A DNA stretch of 64,000 nucleotides, from NCBI GenBank assembly GCA_037974665.1, contig CM075769.1, forward strand, positions 21,540,139 through 21,604,138, written 5' to 3'. The stretch's first letter is position 1. The number at the start of each line of letters is the position of its first letter. Below the pieces are notes generated by a model that worked only from the letters and a program-made list of their open reading frames with translations, was not told the DNA's origin and ran no database searches. The position numbers and the translations under genes are program-made. The DNA is from Ehretia macrophylla (lineage: Eukaryota > Streptophyta > Magnoliopsida > Boraginales > Ehretiaceae). This document shows positions 1 to 10,578 of the stretch, piece by piece.

Positions 1-407
1 AGTGGATTTGTGAATTACTGGAAAGGGTTTCGAACAATAATAAGTAATAGTTATTTTATTATTTAAGCCAAGATGATGCTTGACTTTATGACGTTTGGAT
101 AATGTGTGGTTCTGTCTATTGATAGTAGCTGATGTAATATGGTGGCTATTATAGATGCTTTTTGCACAAGCTTAGAAGAACCCAATCTCATCAATAGTCC
201 AAACTTGTAAAGAGTCAATTCAAGAGTTTCTTTCTTGAAAAGAAATTGAATTAATAGATAAAGATCCTATAGTTGTTTTTATAGTTGACCCACTGATCTT
301 GTAAAGATAGTTACAGTTGATCACTATCTTTGGGAAGATGAGTATACAGATACGAATGTAAAACGCACTAGATCCTATGGTTGATAGTATTAGTGCAAGT
401 GGGAGAT
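1..407 (+). mobile_element. Ty1/copia-like element, 3' end of internal region
   Basis: This is AT-rich, non-coding sequence that ends in a purine tract directly before an LTR starting TGTTGGGG. The layout (short non-coding tail, purine tract, TGTTGGGGATATGCCC start) is typical of plant copia elements. No copia gag, integrase or RT is inside the window, so the class call rests on the 3' junction alone. The rest of the element lies to the left of the window. Confidence 0.6.
392..407 (+). other. Polypurine tract of the copia element
   Basis: The tract reads AGTGCAAGTGGGAGAT and immediately precedes the LTR's TGTTGG. It would prime plus-strand DNA synthesis. Confidence 0.6.
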
Positions 408-1066
408 TGTTGGGGATATGCCCTAATGCTAAAGTTTGAGATGACCTTATTAGGGTTTAATAAGAATATGTTTACGTGTTTTATACACGATGTTATTTAT
501 AGGATATTCATATTCTCCGCTTCGATGTGAATATGTCCCTAATATTTATCAGAGAAGAAAAATGTTCTAAAAGGGTTTAGAATATTTTGCACTTCTTCTT
601 TGATATGATAAGCATTAAGAATTGATTCATAGCCCTTTAGATTATTCAAACCGGGACTAGAATAATCGATTACGGGTTGTCATATGTTATTACCTTTGAT
701 TAACATATGGATGTTAATGATAAAGGATGGCGTGCGAAATGCTAGAACAACATGATGATGTGGACTAATAAACATATGAGTGATCGTCTGTGTATGGATC
801 ATTGAATGTGACAATAAATAATGAACTGCATGATTTCATGTTAATATTTTACTATTTAGTTGAGAATTGTGAAAATTAATCCTCAGACTTGAGAGATTAC
901 GGCTGTCGGTTATATAAGGGGCTAAATACTGTGTCTAGACAATGCCTGTCTTCTATAAGGTGGGTTTCGGCCTTTCGCATTTTAGTCTTGTGGTATGAAC
1001 CGACAGGTTATTGTCAAGATAGGATCTGTTAACCTCCGGCATGAGGCGATGTCTTATGATGTTTGA

Positions 1067-3664
1067 TGTGATAACCCGAACCCGACGTGCATTTAATGGT
1101 ATTTAATTGCAATTAATTAAGTGACATCTTAAATGTTAGCATTGAATTCATGTTTATTTTTAAGTTAAACATTCATTTCTAGCATTATTTTCATATTTCT
1201 TTTAGAAGTAATTAAATAATACTTGAGTTAATTATTTTAACGGAATATCAACTACTTTCATATTTTTGTTAATCGGTTTTATTTTTCTTGCGCCTTAATG
1301 CTCGGTTTTCAATTAAATGAAAAGTAGCTCCGAGCCGGAGTAAATTTTGAACTATGTTACTTTTCAAAAATTATATTTTCTTAAATTCTTTGAGATTTAA
1401 TTGTTATTGTTTTATTGTCGTAAAGTACATAGCATATCGAGAGCGATAGTTAGGAAATGACTTCTAGTCCTCAGCAAATAGTGAAAACTAGTATTTAGTG
1501 TTTTAATTTTAGTGTTTTAGTTGTTGTTGATTAGAAATATAATTTCATTAGTTATTTTAACCTTAAAATGCCTAAAATAAGCTTATTTGACCAATTTTTA
1601 AGTGGTTTGACCAAGTCTTTGAGCATTGACCTTGTGTCATCTTTTATAATAGCACATTATAGCACAAAATAAAAAAAAAGGAAGCTGAAAACAGAAGAGG
1701 GCTGGCCGAAAATACAAGGAGAGAAAAAAAGATTTTCAATCCAAATCTTCAAATCTTCGCGTGAGCTTGCACGGGGTGGTTTCTGAGGCATCCAACGAGG
1801 TTTTCCTAGCGTTTAGGAGCATCTAAGGTGAGGGTTTCATCGTTATTTGCTCATTTGAAATAATTATGTTTAAACTTTAATTTTTGGGTTTTAGCCGTAG
1901 ATTGTTATTTAATTCATTTTGATGCTTGAAGAATGTTCCCTAGCAATTGTAGAACATGTATTTATAGATTTTTAGCATTTTCTGCGGTTGAATATCGAAA
2001 TTGCAATTTAAATTGATAATTGAATAGTAAATTATGAATAGTAAACCTCCGTTTCGATGAAGTTGCTCCATTATGCGTTCTATTGATGTAGGAAGGTGCT
2101 AGATATGTTAGAATGCCTAAATGTGTGGTTTAATTGGATTGTGTAATGAAAAAATGGAGGAAAATGGCTTAGTGAAAGTTGGGGTCGTTTAGGTCAAGTT
2201 TGGCATTTTATCATTTTGCGTGATGATATTGTCTCAGGAGGCCATGGAAGCACTTTTGGTGTGGTTATGACATTGGTTGGGTGTTTGGTTAGGGTAGCAG
2301 TAGTTCAAATGAGCAAAGGGAGAAATCGGGGCTTTGCGTGAATTCTAGGGTTAAGTAGGGTTTCGGGATCTTTAGACGTGCCTTATGGTGACCTAGGAGG
2401 ATTGGTGAAGTCGGTTTCCAAAACTCGTGGCTCGTTTGAAAGTAGTAGCATTTTGAAAGTTGGGGTCATTTTGTGATTTTGTGTGTTTTCATAGTGTAAT
2501 GTCTATAAAATGCTTAATATTGCTTGTTATGCTTGTTAAAGTTGATTATGATTGAATTTGTATATCAATTGTTGATAATGCTTGTTAGTGTTGTTCTTGT
2601 TATTTTATTGATTGTAAATGCTTATTGTATCGCATGTTGTTACTAACCTACACTTCTGTGCCTTGCTCGATTATCGTTATATATGTCATATTGCATTGCA
2701 TAAGTGTCAGGCGCGTGAGAGATGGGCCTCTCTGGGTAGCCTTGGGTTGCCAGTGTTGGTTGCTCTAGCTCCGTGTCCTATTCCCTTTCTCACTTGGGTT
2801 GCCGCCCAGGGAGTTTTGGGTCGTAGAATTGACAGAGTATGTCCGGAGTACTCTAACGGAAGTTATAAGGTGGGTGAGCCGGCGCGTCATCGTTAAAGTC
2901 ATCGAAATCATGATCGGTACATTGCTCGTTTGAGTGAACCATAGCCTTCAAAGTGTGGTATAGCTTTGAATGGTTGTGTTAATGCTTTATCAATTGTTTA
3001 TTGTATTGTAGTTAGATTGAATGCCTACTTGTCAGATATATATTGCTTAACTGCCTTATTTGCATTGCACGATCTTCTTTCTCTCCACCTCGATATATGT
3101 CTCGCCCTCACTGAGTATACGTGTTGAGTATACTCACTCCTCACCACCATATTTTAGGAAATGCCTTGTTAGCTGGAAGTTCGTGATTATGTGAAAGTTC
3201 GTGCTTGAAGAGTTGTCTTGCGTGCTATGTGGCTTGAGTTGTCAAAGATGCAAAGATGTATGTTTCTTGTGTTGTTGTATTTAATGTTAATAAGGAATGT
3301 AATTTAAATTTAACCAGGTGATTGAGGTAGAATAATAAGATAGTTTATGTATCTAGTTAGTATGGCTTAACTTTAATGCATGTTTGTATGGCTTAAAGGA
3401 AGAGTTAGAATAGTCTGGGTACTTGGAAATGTATGTATACTTGTTGAGTTTAATTGTTGAGAAACAAGGCTTGGATGGCCTTGAGGTGTTTGAATGGTTG
3501 GACACGATACTGGTCCACTTATATGCTATCGCAGGTTTTCATTTTGCCTAGAAACAGGGGAGACTCCGTCCGTCTTTCCCTAAAATTTTGCCCGGGTTTG
3601 GAATTGGGTTGTGATTAGATTGATTGATAGAACTCCCGGTCTCGAGAGGGATCGGGGTGTTACA
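1067..3664 (+). mobile_element. Solo Ty3/gypsy LTR (S1) with intact target duplication
   Basis: The LTR runs from TGTGATAACCCG to GGGGTGTTACA (2,598 bp) and is flanked by a perfect 5-bp duplication TTTGA at 1062-1066 and 3665-3669. No internal sequence remains, so this is a solo LTR left by LTR-LTR recombination. Its end (GGTCTCGAGAGGGATCGGGG) matches the reverse complement of the starts of S2, F and G, so it belongs to that group. It carries the GC-rich core module found in the other gypsy LTRs at about 2691-2895, but lacks a clear CTACTTT hairpin. Confidence 0.9.
1828..3157 (+). other. Predicted LTR leader intron of S1
   Basis: The donor-like site is TCTAAG|GTGAGGG at 1827/1828. The acceptor-like site is CACCACCATATTTTAG|G ending at 3157. 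The same pair of sites recurs in the other gypsy LTRs. Splicing is an inference. Confidence 0.35.
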
Positions 3665-4271
3665 TTTGAGATCGGTTAGTAAACGAGGAAGTCCTTGGCC
3701 AAGGCGAGTATGAAGTGATGGAAATGCGTTTTTTCATAGTAGTCATCTCTCGTTTCACCGATTTAGATTTATACATAGTATCGGATGTGGGCTTAATCAT
3801 TTCATGGTCCTTTCCCGATCGGGGCACTTGTAATAGAAGGATCAGACTGTACGCTAATTCTTGACGGTTAAATGGATTCATAAAAGAAGTCGTCTTCATT
3901 ATCGTATACATTCTCATGGTACGTTCGTTGCTAGTGCGTTACTCATGAGCATGAAGGTATTTCGGTAAATGACGGAGACATTTCCGAAATAGATAAAAGA
4001 GGTTTATCAATCCCTCATCGATACGTGATTATGAATCTAGAAGATCACACACTAATAAGTATCATGAATAAGTTCACTGAAAGCTTGTATTATGTGGTTG
4101 GTGGCTTTAAGGTGTTAAGAGTTATCAATGATGGTATTTGGGCCAAAAGTATAATTTTAAAAAGTTTTGGGGTCAAATTATAATTACCAAAACTTTTGGG
4201 GGCCAAACTGTAATTATTGAAAAGTAGTTTCAATATATTTATTTTAATAGAGATTAGAATGGGAAAAAAAT

Positions 4272-4298
4272 AATATATATATATATATATATATATAT
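4272..4298. repeat. (TA)n microsatellite in the copia LTR
   Basis: This is an uninterrupted alternating TA run of about 13 units in the distal half of the copia LTR. Confidence 0.9.
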
Positions 4299-5400
4299 GT
4301 AATGATGATGTAATTTAAGAAATGCCATGTCATCGTCGTAGTTGTCAAAAGGTGAATTGCAAATTAATGACTAGATAATTACGTGTGGCATGTGCATGTA
4401 GAGATTGATGACTAGGATTGTCCATGTCATCAATCCTAGTCATTTGAATTTGAAATGAATGGATAGGATTCATTTTTGAATAAAGACAAAAGAATCTTGA
4501 CCATTGCTTTTGTTGATAAAGCCTTTTTGACAAGTGTCAAGAGAGATAATAAAGTTACTTTTGGATTGTAATCCTAGGATTTGCATGGCTTTTACTTTAG
4601 AAGAAAACAATTTGGATTGGCCACCAATTAAAGTAATATTATATATATGTTTATAGTATATAATATATATTTAACAAAAGATGACAAGCATTCTCTCTCC
4701 ATCCACTTGCAATTTCGGCCAAGGGAGGGATGAGAGAGAAAGTGACAATCTTGCCATCTAATGCTAATCATTAGGATCAAAAGGCTTGCATGACTTTTGA
4801 TTAAAAGGTGATAATATGATTGGTCACCTATTATGATGGATTATTATAATAAAGATGAAAGCATTTTTCTCTCACATAAAAAGGCCTCTCATCACACGAC
4901 ACACTTACCAAATAAAGAGCAAAAATAACATCATCTTTTCCTTGCAAGTTTCGGCCATAGCAAAAGAAAAAGGAGAAGTTTTGTGTTTTGCTTTTTAACA
5001 CTTATATATAGTTTCAAAGCTTGAAGATACTACTAGCACACTAAACTTTCAAGCGGTGGTTGAGCTTTGGATGCTTGGTGGACTAACTAGGGCCTTCAAG
5101 TTAGAAGGGTTCAAAATCTTGTCTTTCAACATCACCTTCTCCAAAGTGATCTACAAGTGAGGTATACCTATGAACCTATTTATTTCTATATGTATTGTTG
5201 ATATATATAGCAAGTGTTGATGAACAATGGATATAATAGAAAGTTAGCATGTTGATCCTTTGTGACAAAACTTATGAAATTTTTGTTGATAGTCTATCTA
5301 GTTTCGGCTATACCTTGGTATCCATGCACAACTTTTTCGATCTTGAAACCAACTTGTGATTATGTCTTGACATGATATCTTATGTTGGCTAGTACTTTCA

Positions 5401-5427
5401 ATTAAGTGTGTTCGGACGGCCAGCCAT
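5401..5427 (-). pseudogene. Element H gag, first nine codons only
   Basis: On the minus strand an ATG at 5427 opens M-A-G-R-P-N-T-L-N before the copia LTR cuts it off. The start codon sits in the same context as in B (31450) and D (45248), after GTTATAACCTGTG and a short spacer; B begins M-V-G-C-P-R-T-R. This identifies the 5428-5666 stretch as the leader of a B/D-type element. The remainder of H's gag-pol would lie beyond the copia insertion, left of the window. Confidence 0.6.
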
Positions 5428-5666
5428 CTTACTATCACAGGTTATAACACATAAAAATGATATGATTAGTTAATAGCATATAGGAAACAAGATTCACGTA
5501 ACGTACGTAGATCACATAAAAATTTAGTCATGTAAGTAAGTTAATCACATAAACACATTAACATGTAATTCACTTTTCACTTAGTACATGTATTAATGTC
5601 AAGACCACTACCTATGAACCGAGGATAACCCGTCTTACAAGCTAATCATTCTCTGATACCACAAAA
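5428..5666 (-). other. Untranslated leader of element H
   Basis: This stretch lies between H's LTR and its gag start. It carries many TTATGTGA-like words when read on the minus strand, as do the leaders of A, B, D, K and E. The PBS is at its LTR-proximal edge. Confidence 0.6.
5650..5661 (-). other. Primer-binding site of H (tRNA-iMet)
   Basis: The minus strand reads TGGTATCAGAGA, 11 of 12 bases matching the 3' end complement of initiator tRNA-Met. It lies five bases inside the LTR edge. Confidence 0.7.
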
Positions 5667-6221
5667 TATCAAGCCCTAACACGACCCCACTTATGATCAG
5701 TCAGGTCGCGATGAAATTTCAGCATTATAACATCTGTAATATGGACAACAAAACCATATACCAATTCACTTCAAACACTTCACATCCAACAACTCCAACA
5801 ACACACAACACAACCAACAACATCTAATAAACCAACCAACAAACATTAAAACAACAAGATACAATGCCTCCGTCTCAACAATATACAACAAACCATAATA
5901 GACATATCAAAATAGACACTAAGCTAGCCTAACAACATATTCATATCCAAAAGAAAGAGTACTAGGCTTAGCATCATATAATCTACTAACTTGAACTTGA
6001 GTTATACATTAAAAACTCTGAAACTTAATACAATACAACATATTATAAATTCAAGACAACACATGAAGCATTCCAGCAAAGACTCATGGATGGGACTTTG
6101 GCACATAGGACTCATCAACATAAAGCTCATTCTCAGCTTCCTGAGGCACATCCCTGTGTGAGACCCCGAAATTTGCCCTTATTTGCAATTATATGTTTTA
6201 TCCTGTTTAAATGCTATTAGA

Positions 6222-6225
<4 letters not shown>

Positions 6226-6284
<59 letters not shown>
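6226..6284. repeat. (TA)n microsatellite in A 5' LTR
   Basis: An almost pure TA run of roughly 59 bp near the LTR start. The 3' LTR has a matching but interrupted run at 20830-20888, so the tract predates insertion of A. Confidence 0.9.
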
Positions 6285-6291
<7 letters not shown>

Positions 6292-6519
6292 GTGTTATTA
6301 GATAATCTTAGATTAATTGTGCATTTAAAAGACATTTGAAAAAAATAAATAATATGACTTTTCATCTTCTTTTGCAAAATTGTGTAGTATAACTATACTA
6401 TATATAATTAAATGCTTAAGTATTAATGTTGTCCCCAAAAATAGTTTACTAAAAATAGTATATAAGTTAGATAGTATAAAGATTACTATTTTTGGCTAAA
6501 ACAACTAAAATTGCCAACG

Positions 6520-6696
6520 TTGACCAAGACTTCTAGCCTTGACTTTGTTAAAACCAACTCTTGCGTTGACTTTTCATCTACGTTGACTTTTGAAAAATGT
6601 TGACTTTTTGGAAAATGTTGACTTTTATCATCTTTGACTTTTTACAAATGTTGACTTTTTGGTCTTCTTTGACTTTGACTTTTATATTCTTTGACC
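6520..6696 (+). promoter_or_regulatory. Cluster of eleven W-box cores (TTGACY) in A 5' LTR
   Basis: TTGACT or TTGACC occurs eleven times in 177 bp, all in the same orientation and mostly as GTTGACTTTT. TTGACY is the known core bound by WRKY transcription factors. The cluster lies upstream of the predicted TATA box, where a U3 enhancer would be. Further copies are at about 7000-7015 and 7280-7310. Confidence 0.55.
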
Positions 6697-8128
6697 AAAC
6701 TAGGTTTATTTGTAAATACTACTCCTATTACATGATATATGAGCATTCATAAAACTTTTATAAAGATTTTTGGTAAAAATTTCATTTAAAGTGCCGTTTA
6801 ATAGCATTTGAGGACCTTTTAGTTAAATTTTTGAAACTAGTCTTTTAAATATTTTAAAAACTAGTCCTCCATTATTAAAAGATTCGTGATTTACTAAAAA
6901 TTATTTTTGAAATAAATTAGGAATTTGAAATAGACTTTTCTAGTGAAAAAGTAGCGTTTTTTAGCCGAATAGTGATTTCTACTGAACTCGATTTTTACAT
7001 TGACTTTTGTTGACCTAGTATATATTATAAATGATATATAAAAATTTATATGTGATATTAAGTGATTATATATTGGTTGTGCATTTAAAACATATTTGCA
7101 AAACAAATAATGTGACTTTTTAACTTCTTTTGCAAAATCAGGTTTTATAGCTTGGATGTATGTATATGCATGCTTATATAAAATGTTGTCAACTAATTTT
7201 ACACTACTAAATATAGTCTATAAGTTAGATTTAGTATATATATGTATTGTAAGCTAAAAACAACTAAAAACACAAGGTTGACAACTTTGACTTTTGATTA
7301 TTTTGTTGACCAAGCTTATATATATGCATAATATACTCACAAATCAGAAAAAATATGTTCAAAATCCACTCATTTCTCACCTAGTGGTCTTTCACCTTGA
7401 GGGAGAATGAAGAAATACTTTTAGTTAGGTTTTCAAAAAAAAATTCTCATAGATTTTGCATTTCAAAGACGAATTGAGTCATTCAAAGCTTGAAATTGCT
7501 TGTTGGGCACCTATTCTACCTATTCCTAGCATTACTTTGGATCAAAGGTGAGGAAAAAATATAGCTCATTATTTTAAAGTTGAGTTGAATTTTTGGTTGA
7601 TGCATTTGTAGTTGCCATTTTGTTAAATTGATGTTAGATTATTGCTTAGTAGATGATATGAACCAATTATATGCATTTGTAGCCATTTTAAACGGTAGCA
7701 ACATGTATTTTTATTTTTCAGGTATTTAAATTGATTATTTGGCATATATTTGAATAATTGTTGTTGTAGTTGTTGAAATTGATTTGTACTTGCTTCTATA
7801 GGCATGTTAATTATTGTGTAGTAATGTTGTAATGCCAAAATTTCAATTTGAATATCATAGCAAAAGTCCTAAAAATCAGTCTTGAGTGTATTGCCATTTT
7901 TAGCTTGTTGGGCTTGTTTTGAGTGGCTTTTGGTTGGTTTCCAAAGGGGTTAATGTAGTTGCATGGGTAGTTGAGTGATAGGAAAAGGTTCGGGGGCTGT
8001 TTGGTTAGTAAATTGTAAGTTATGAATTTTAGAAGTTTGTGTAGTCTTTCTTTGAAATGATAAAATATTGTCTATGGTTGTTAGGTAGTGTTTGAGTAGT
8101 TGTTTCATGGAATGTTGAGGAGTAGGTT

Positions 8129-10561
8129 TGTAACGTCCCGACCCAACCCCACGCTAAAAGTTAGGTTTGGACCCGATAAACGGACAGAGTCTCCTCTGTA
8201 CCGCGGACATTTGAAAACTTGTAAATGCTCAGTATAGCTACAATATAGTAAAACAAGCTTTTATAATTAAAATTCAAAGGTTCAAGGCCATCCAAGCCTT
8301 AAAATATACAACTGCTCCAAATCACACAAGCATGCAACCAACTTAACTTTTCATTAAACCATTTTAACATGCCGTTCAGTGATAATATTAGAGCAATCTT
8401 AGAAGTTGAAATCAAACATGCCCTTAAACATACACCCCCAAGCATGCAAGAACTAAAAGAGAATTAAAAGTTATTACAAGCCATAATATCTCAAAGTTAG
8501 CAATACAACCATAACATAGTAGTACATGAACACCATGAAATAACAAGAAATCATATCCACCTCAGGCAATAAACACACAACAACTAGGGCAAAGGGTCAG
8601 CCTGAACTTCTTCTTCTTCCACTACCACCTCAACTAGCTGAGGATCACCCATAGCACTTCCTGAAACATGATATTGAGGTATGAGCAACACTGTTGCCCA
8701 GTAAGGGATAAGGTCCCGGGGCGTTCAATGCAGCAGGTAAAATAGTTAAACAACAATAGTAATTCAACAATTTAAGTAACAATAGCTTAAATAACCACAC
8801 ATTAAAAAGGATACACTTCACTTAACCCCAACACCAAGTCTTCAATCCACGAACACGATCCATGAACCACGATCACGATCACGATAAGCCGGCATAACCC
8901 TGAACACTTCAGTGGGTGTACTCCGGATCTACCCCAATAATCCTACGACCCAACATCCCTTGACAATCTCCGGACCAGGCGAATGAGGGACTAGGGCACA
9001 GAGTTTGAATATCCACCGGCAAGCCCTCTACCGCCCAGCCGATATTCAACACATCCGCCTCTGACACTATGGTTGCGCAACCACTATGCAATGCACTTAA
9101 CGATGACAAGTATCAACAATATAAGCAATAACACATAAGAGGATCAACAAAGTAGGTTGACCTCAGAACAGATAGGTTAGAAGCAGTTTATACAAGCAAT
9201 AAGCAACTTTACAAAGGGGAATATATAAGATACATTTAGAATTATACCAAAAGCTTCAAAATAACTTGAAATCACATTTAAAAACATATGGAGACATGCC
9301 AAGGTCTTAGATGCAAGTGACAGTCGAATTTACCTTTAAACCCCTTTGTAATTCCGTCCGTTTTTCTTCCAAACTCATATTAAGGATTTCAATTCAAGGG
9401 AAGTCTATACCAATCTCCTAAGTAACCCTTAAGGTACCTTTAGAATCCACAAACATGTTCGATTACTAGCATTTACCCCGAAAGCCCCAATTTCCCATTT
9501 ATAGGCTTGAACTACACATACTTCAACCGGGCTTCAAACAAGGGTTAGCAAAGCTTCTATAGCACCTAGGTAGCCTAAGGATACTAAAAGTGAAGCCCGA
9601 ATCCACCCGGATTCACCTTAACCCCAAAATCTCTTTGTTAAAGTCGGCTAATTCACGTTCTACGCAAATTAGAGCAATTCAATTGCACGGGGCTATTAGA
9701 TTACCTTCATTAACACCTAAGGCATCTATTAGAAACAATTAATCAAGTCAAAACGCATAATTACACAAAACCCTAGAATTTTTGTCATTATTCACTCCTA
9801 CGAATTAACTATCAATTTCTACCATTTAATCAATGAAACAATAGCATAAATGTGGTCTTTACTACATGTACACAACATATATAAGCTTATTTGAGCCTTG
9901 CAATAGCATTAAACATCATTTCTAACAAATCAATAAAAGAGCAACATTTTTAATATGCGAAAAGAAGCCGTGAAATCCCTCACCAATGCACGTAGGAGCT
10001 CTCGGGAGGCTTGCACACACCCTAATCTACTTGCTCTAGGCTTGGAGGGGATTGAATTGAAGAGTTGAAGAGCAAAAAATCACCTCCTTGGGCTGCTTAG
10101 GGCTCTCGGCTTTTGCACATTAACTTTCAGCATTTTTTTTTGTTTTGTTTCTGCTAGTTATGAGCTAAGATGCCTTATGTGAGTATATATGATAGGTGGG
10201 GTCTTGTTTGTGTGCTCAAGTAGTCCAATAAAAAGTGCGTAGATAGCTTTTAGCAAGTCTAAAATGCAAGGTATAAGCTAATTAGTTAAAACACTAAGTT
10301 ATGTTACGTAATACTATTCATTGAACCACTAAAAACATTTTCTAAACGAGTGTTCCTATCGCTCCTAGCTTAATTGCTCATTTTTCCCATTCCTTTAACA
10401 ATTAATATGATTTAATAAAAATGCTAGTTCACTAATATAATGCAGTTTAAAATTGGAATGAATAGTGACCAAGAGAGACAACAGGTAAAGCGCAGAATTA
10501 AATGCGCAATTAATGGATGCAATAGTAAATGAATGCAAGGCAAAAAAGCTCGGGCGTCACA
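8129..10561 (-). mobile_element. 3' LTR of K
   Basis: This LTR is 2,433 bp. It lacks about 64 bp near 8507 that the other LTR keeps (around 16004-16070) and has no 583-bp duplication. The GC-rich core module is at about 8895-9105, with the palindrome GGTTGCGCAACC overlapping 9073-9084. The hairpin TCAAC-AAAGTAG-GTTGA is at 9144-9160. A TATA-like ATATATACTC precedes the predicted leader on the minus strand near 10180-10190. Confidence 0.9.
8661..9984 (-). other. Predicted LTR leader intron in K 3' LTR
   Basis: Minus-strand donor CATTG|GTGAGGG starts at 9984; acceptor ATCATGTTTCAG|GAAG ends at 8661. The span is 1,324 nt. Confidence 0.4.
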
Positions 10562-10578
10562 TCATCTCCCCCTTAAAC
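10562..10578 (-). other. Polypurine tract of K
   Basis: Minus strand GTTTAAGGGGGAGATGA adjoins the 3' LTR. The pol frame runs through it and stops inside it. Confidence 0.85.

Larger units (their letters stand above)
408..5400 (+). mobile_element. Copia 3' LTR, interrupted by solo LTR S1
   Basis: The LTR starts TGTTGGGG at 408 and ends TACTTTCA at 5400. Without S1 and its duplicated target it is about 2.39 kb, which is long for copia. It resumes at 3670 after the insertion. The second half carries a (TA)n tract and a promoter-distal stretch with ATAAAA-like and leader-like sequence (4850-5150). Right after 5400 the sequence switches to the gag start of element H, so 5401-5405 (ATTAA) should be one copy of its target duplication. 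The other copy would be outside the window. Short reading frames here look random. Confidence 0.65.

Noticed and set aside
3660..4533. Short minus-strand reading frames of 62-85 codons in the copia LTR
   Set aside because: No similarity, lying across an LTR and the edge of S1; expected by chance in AT-rich DNA.
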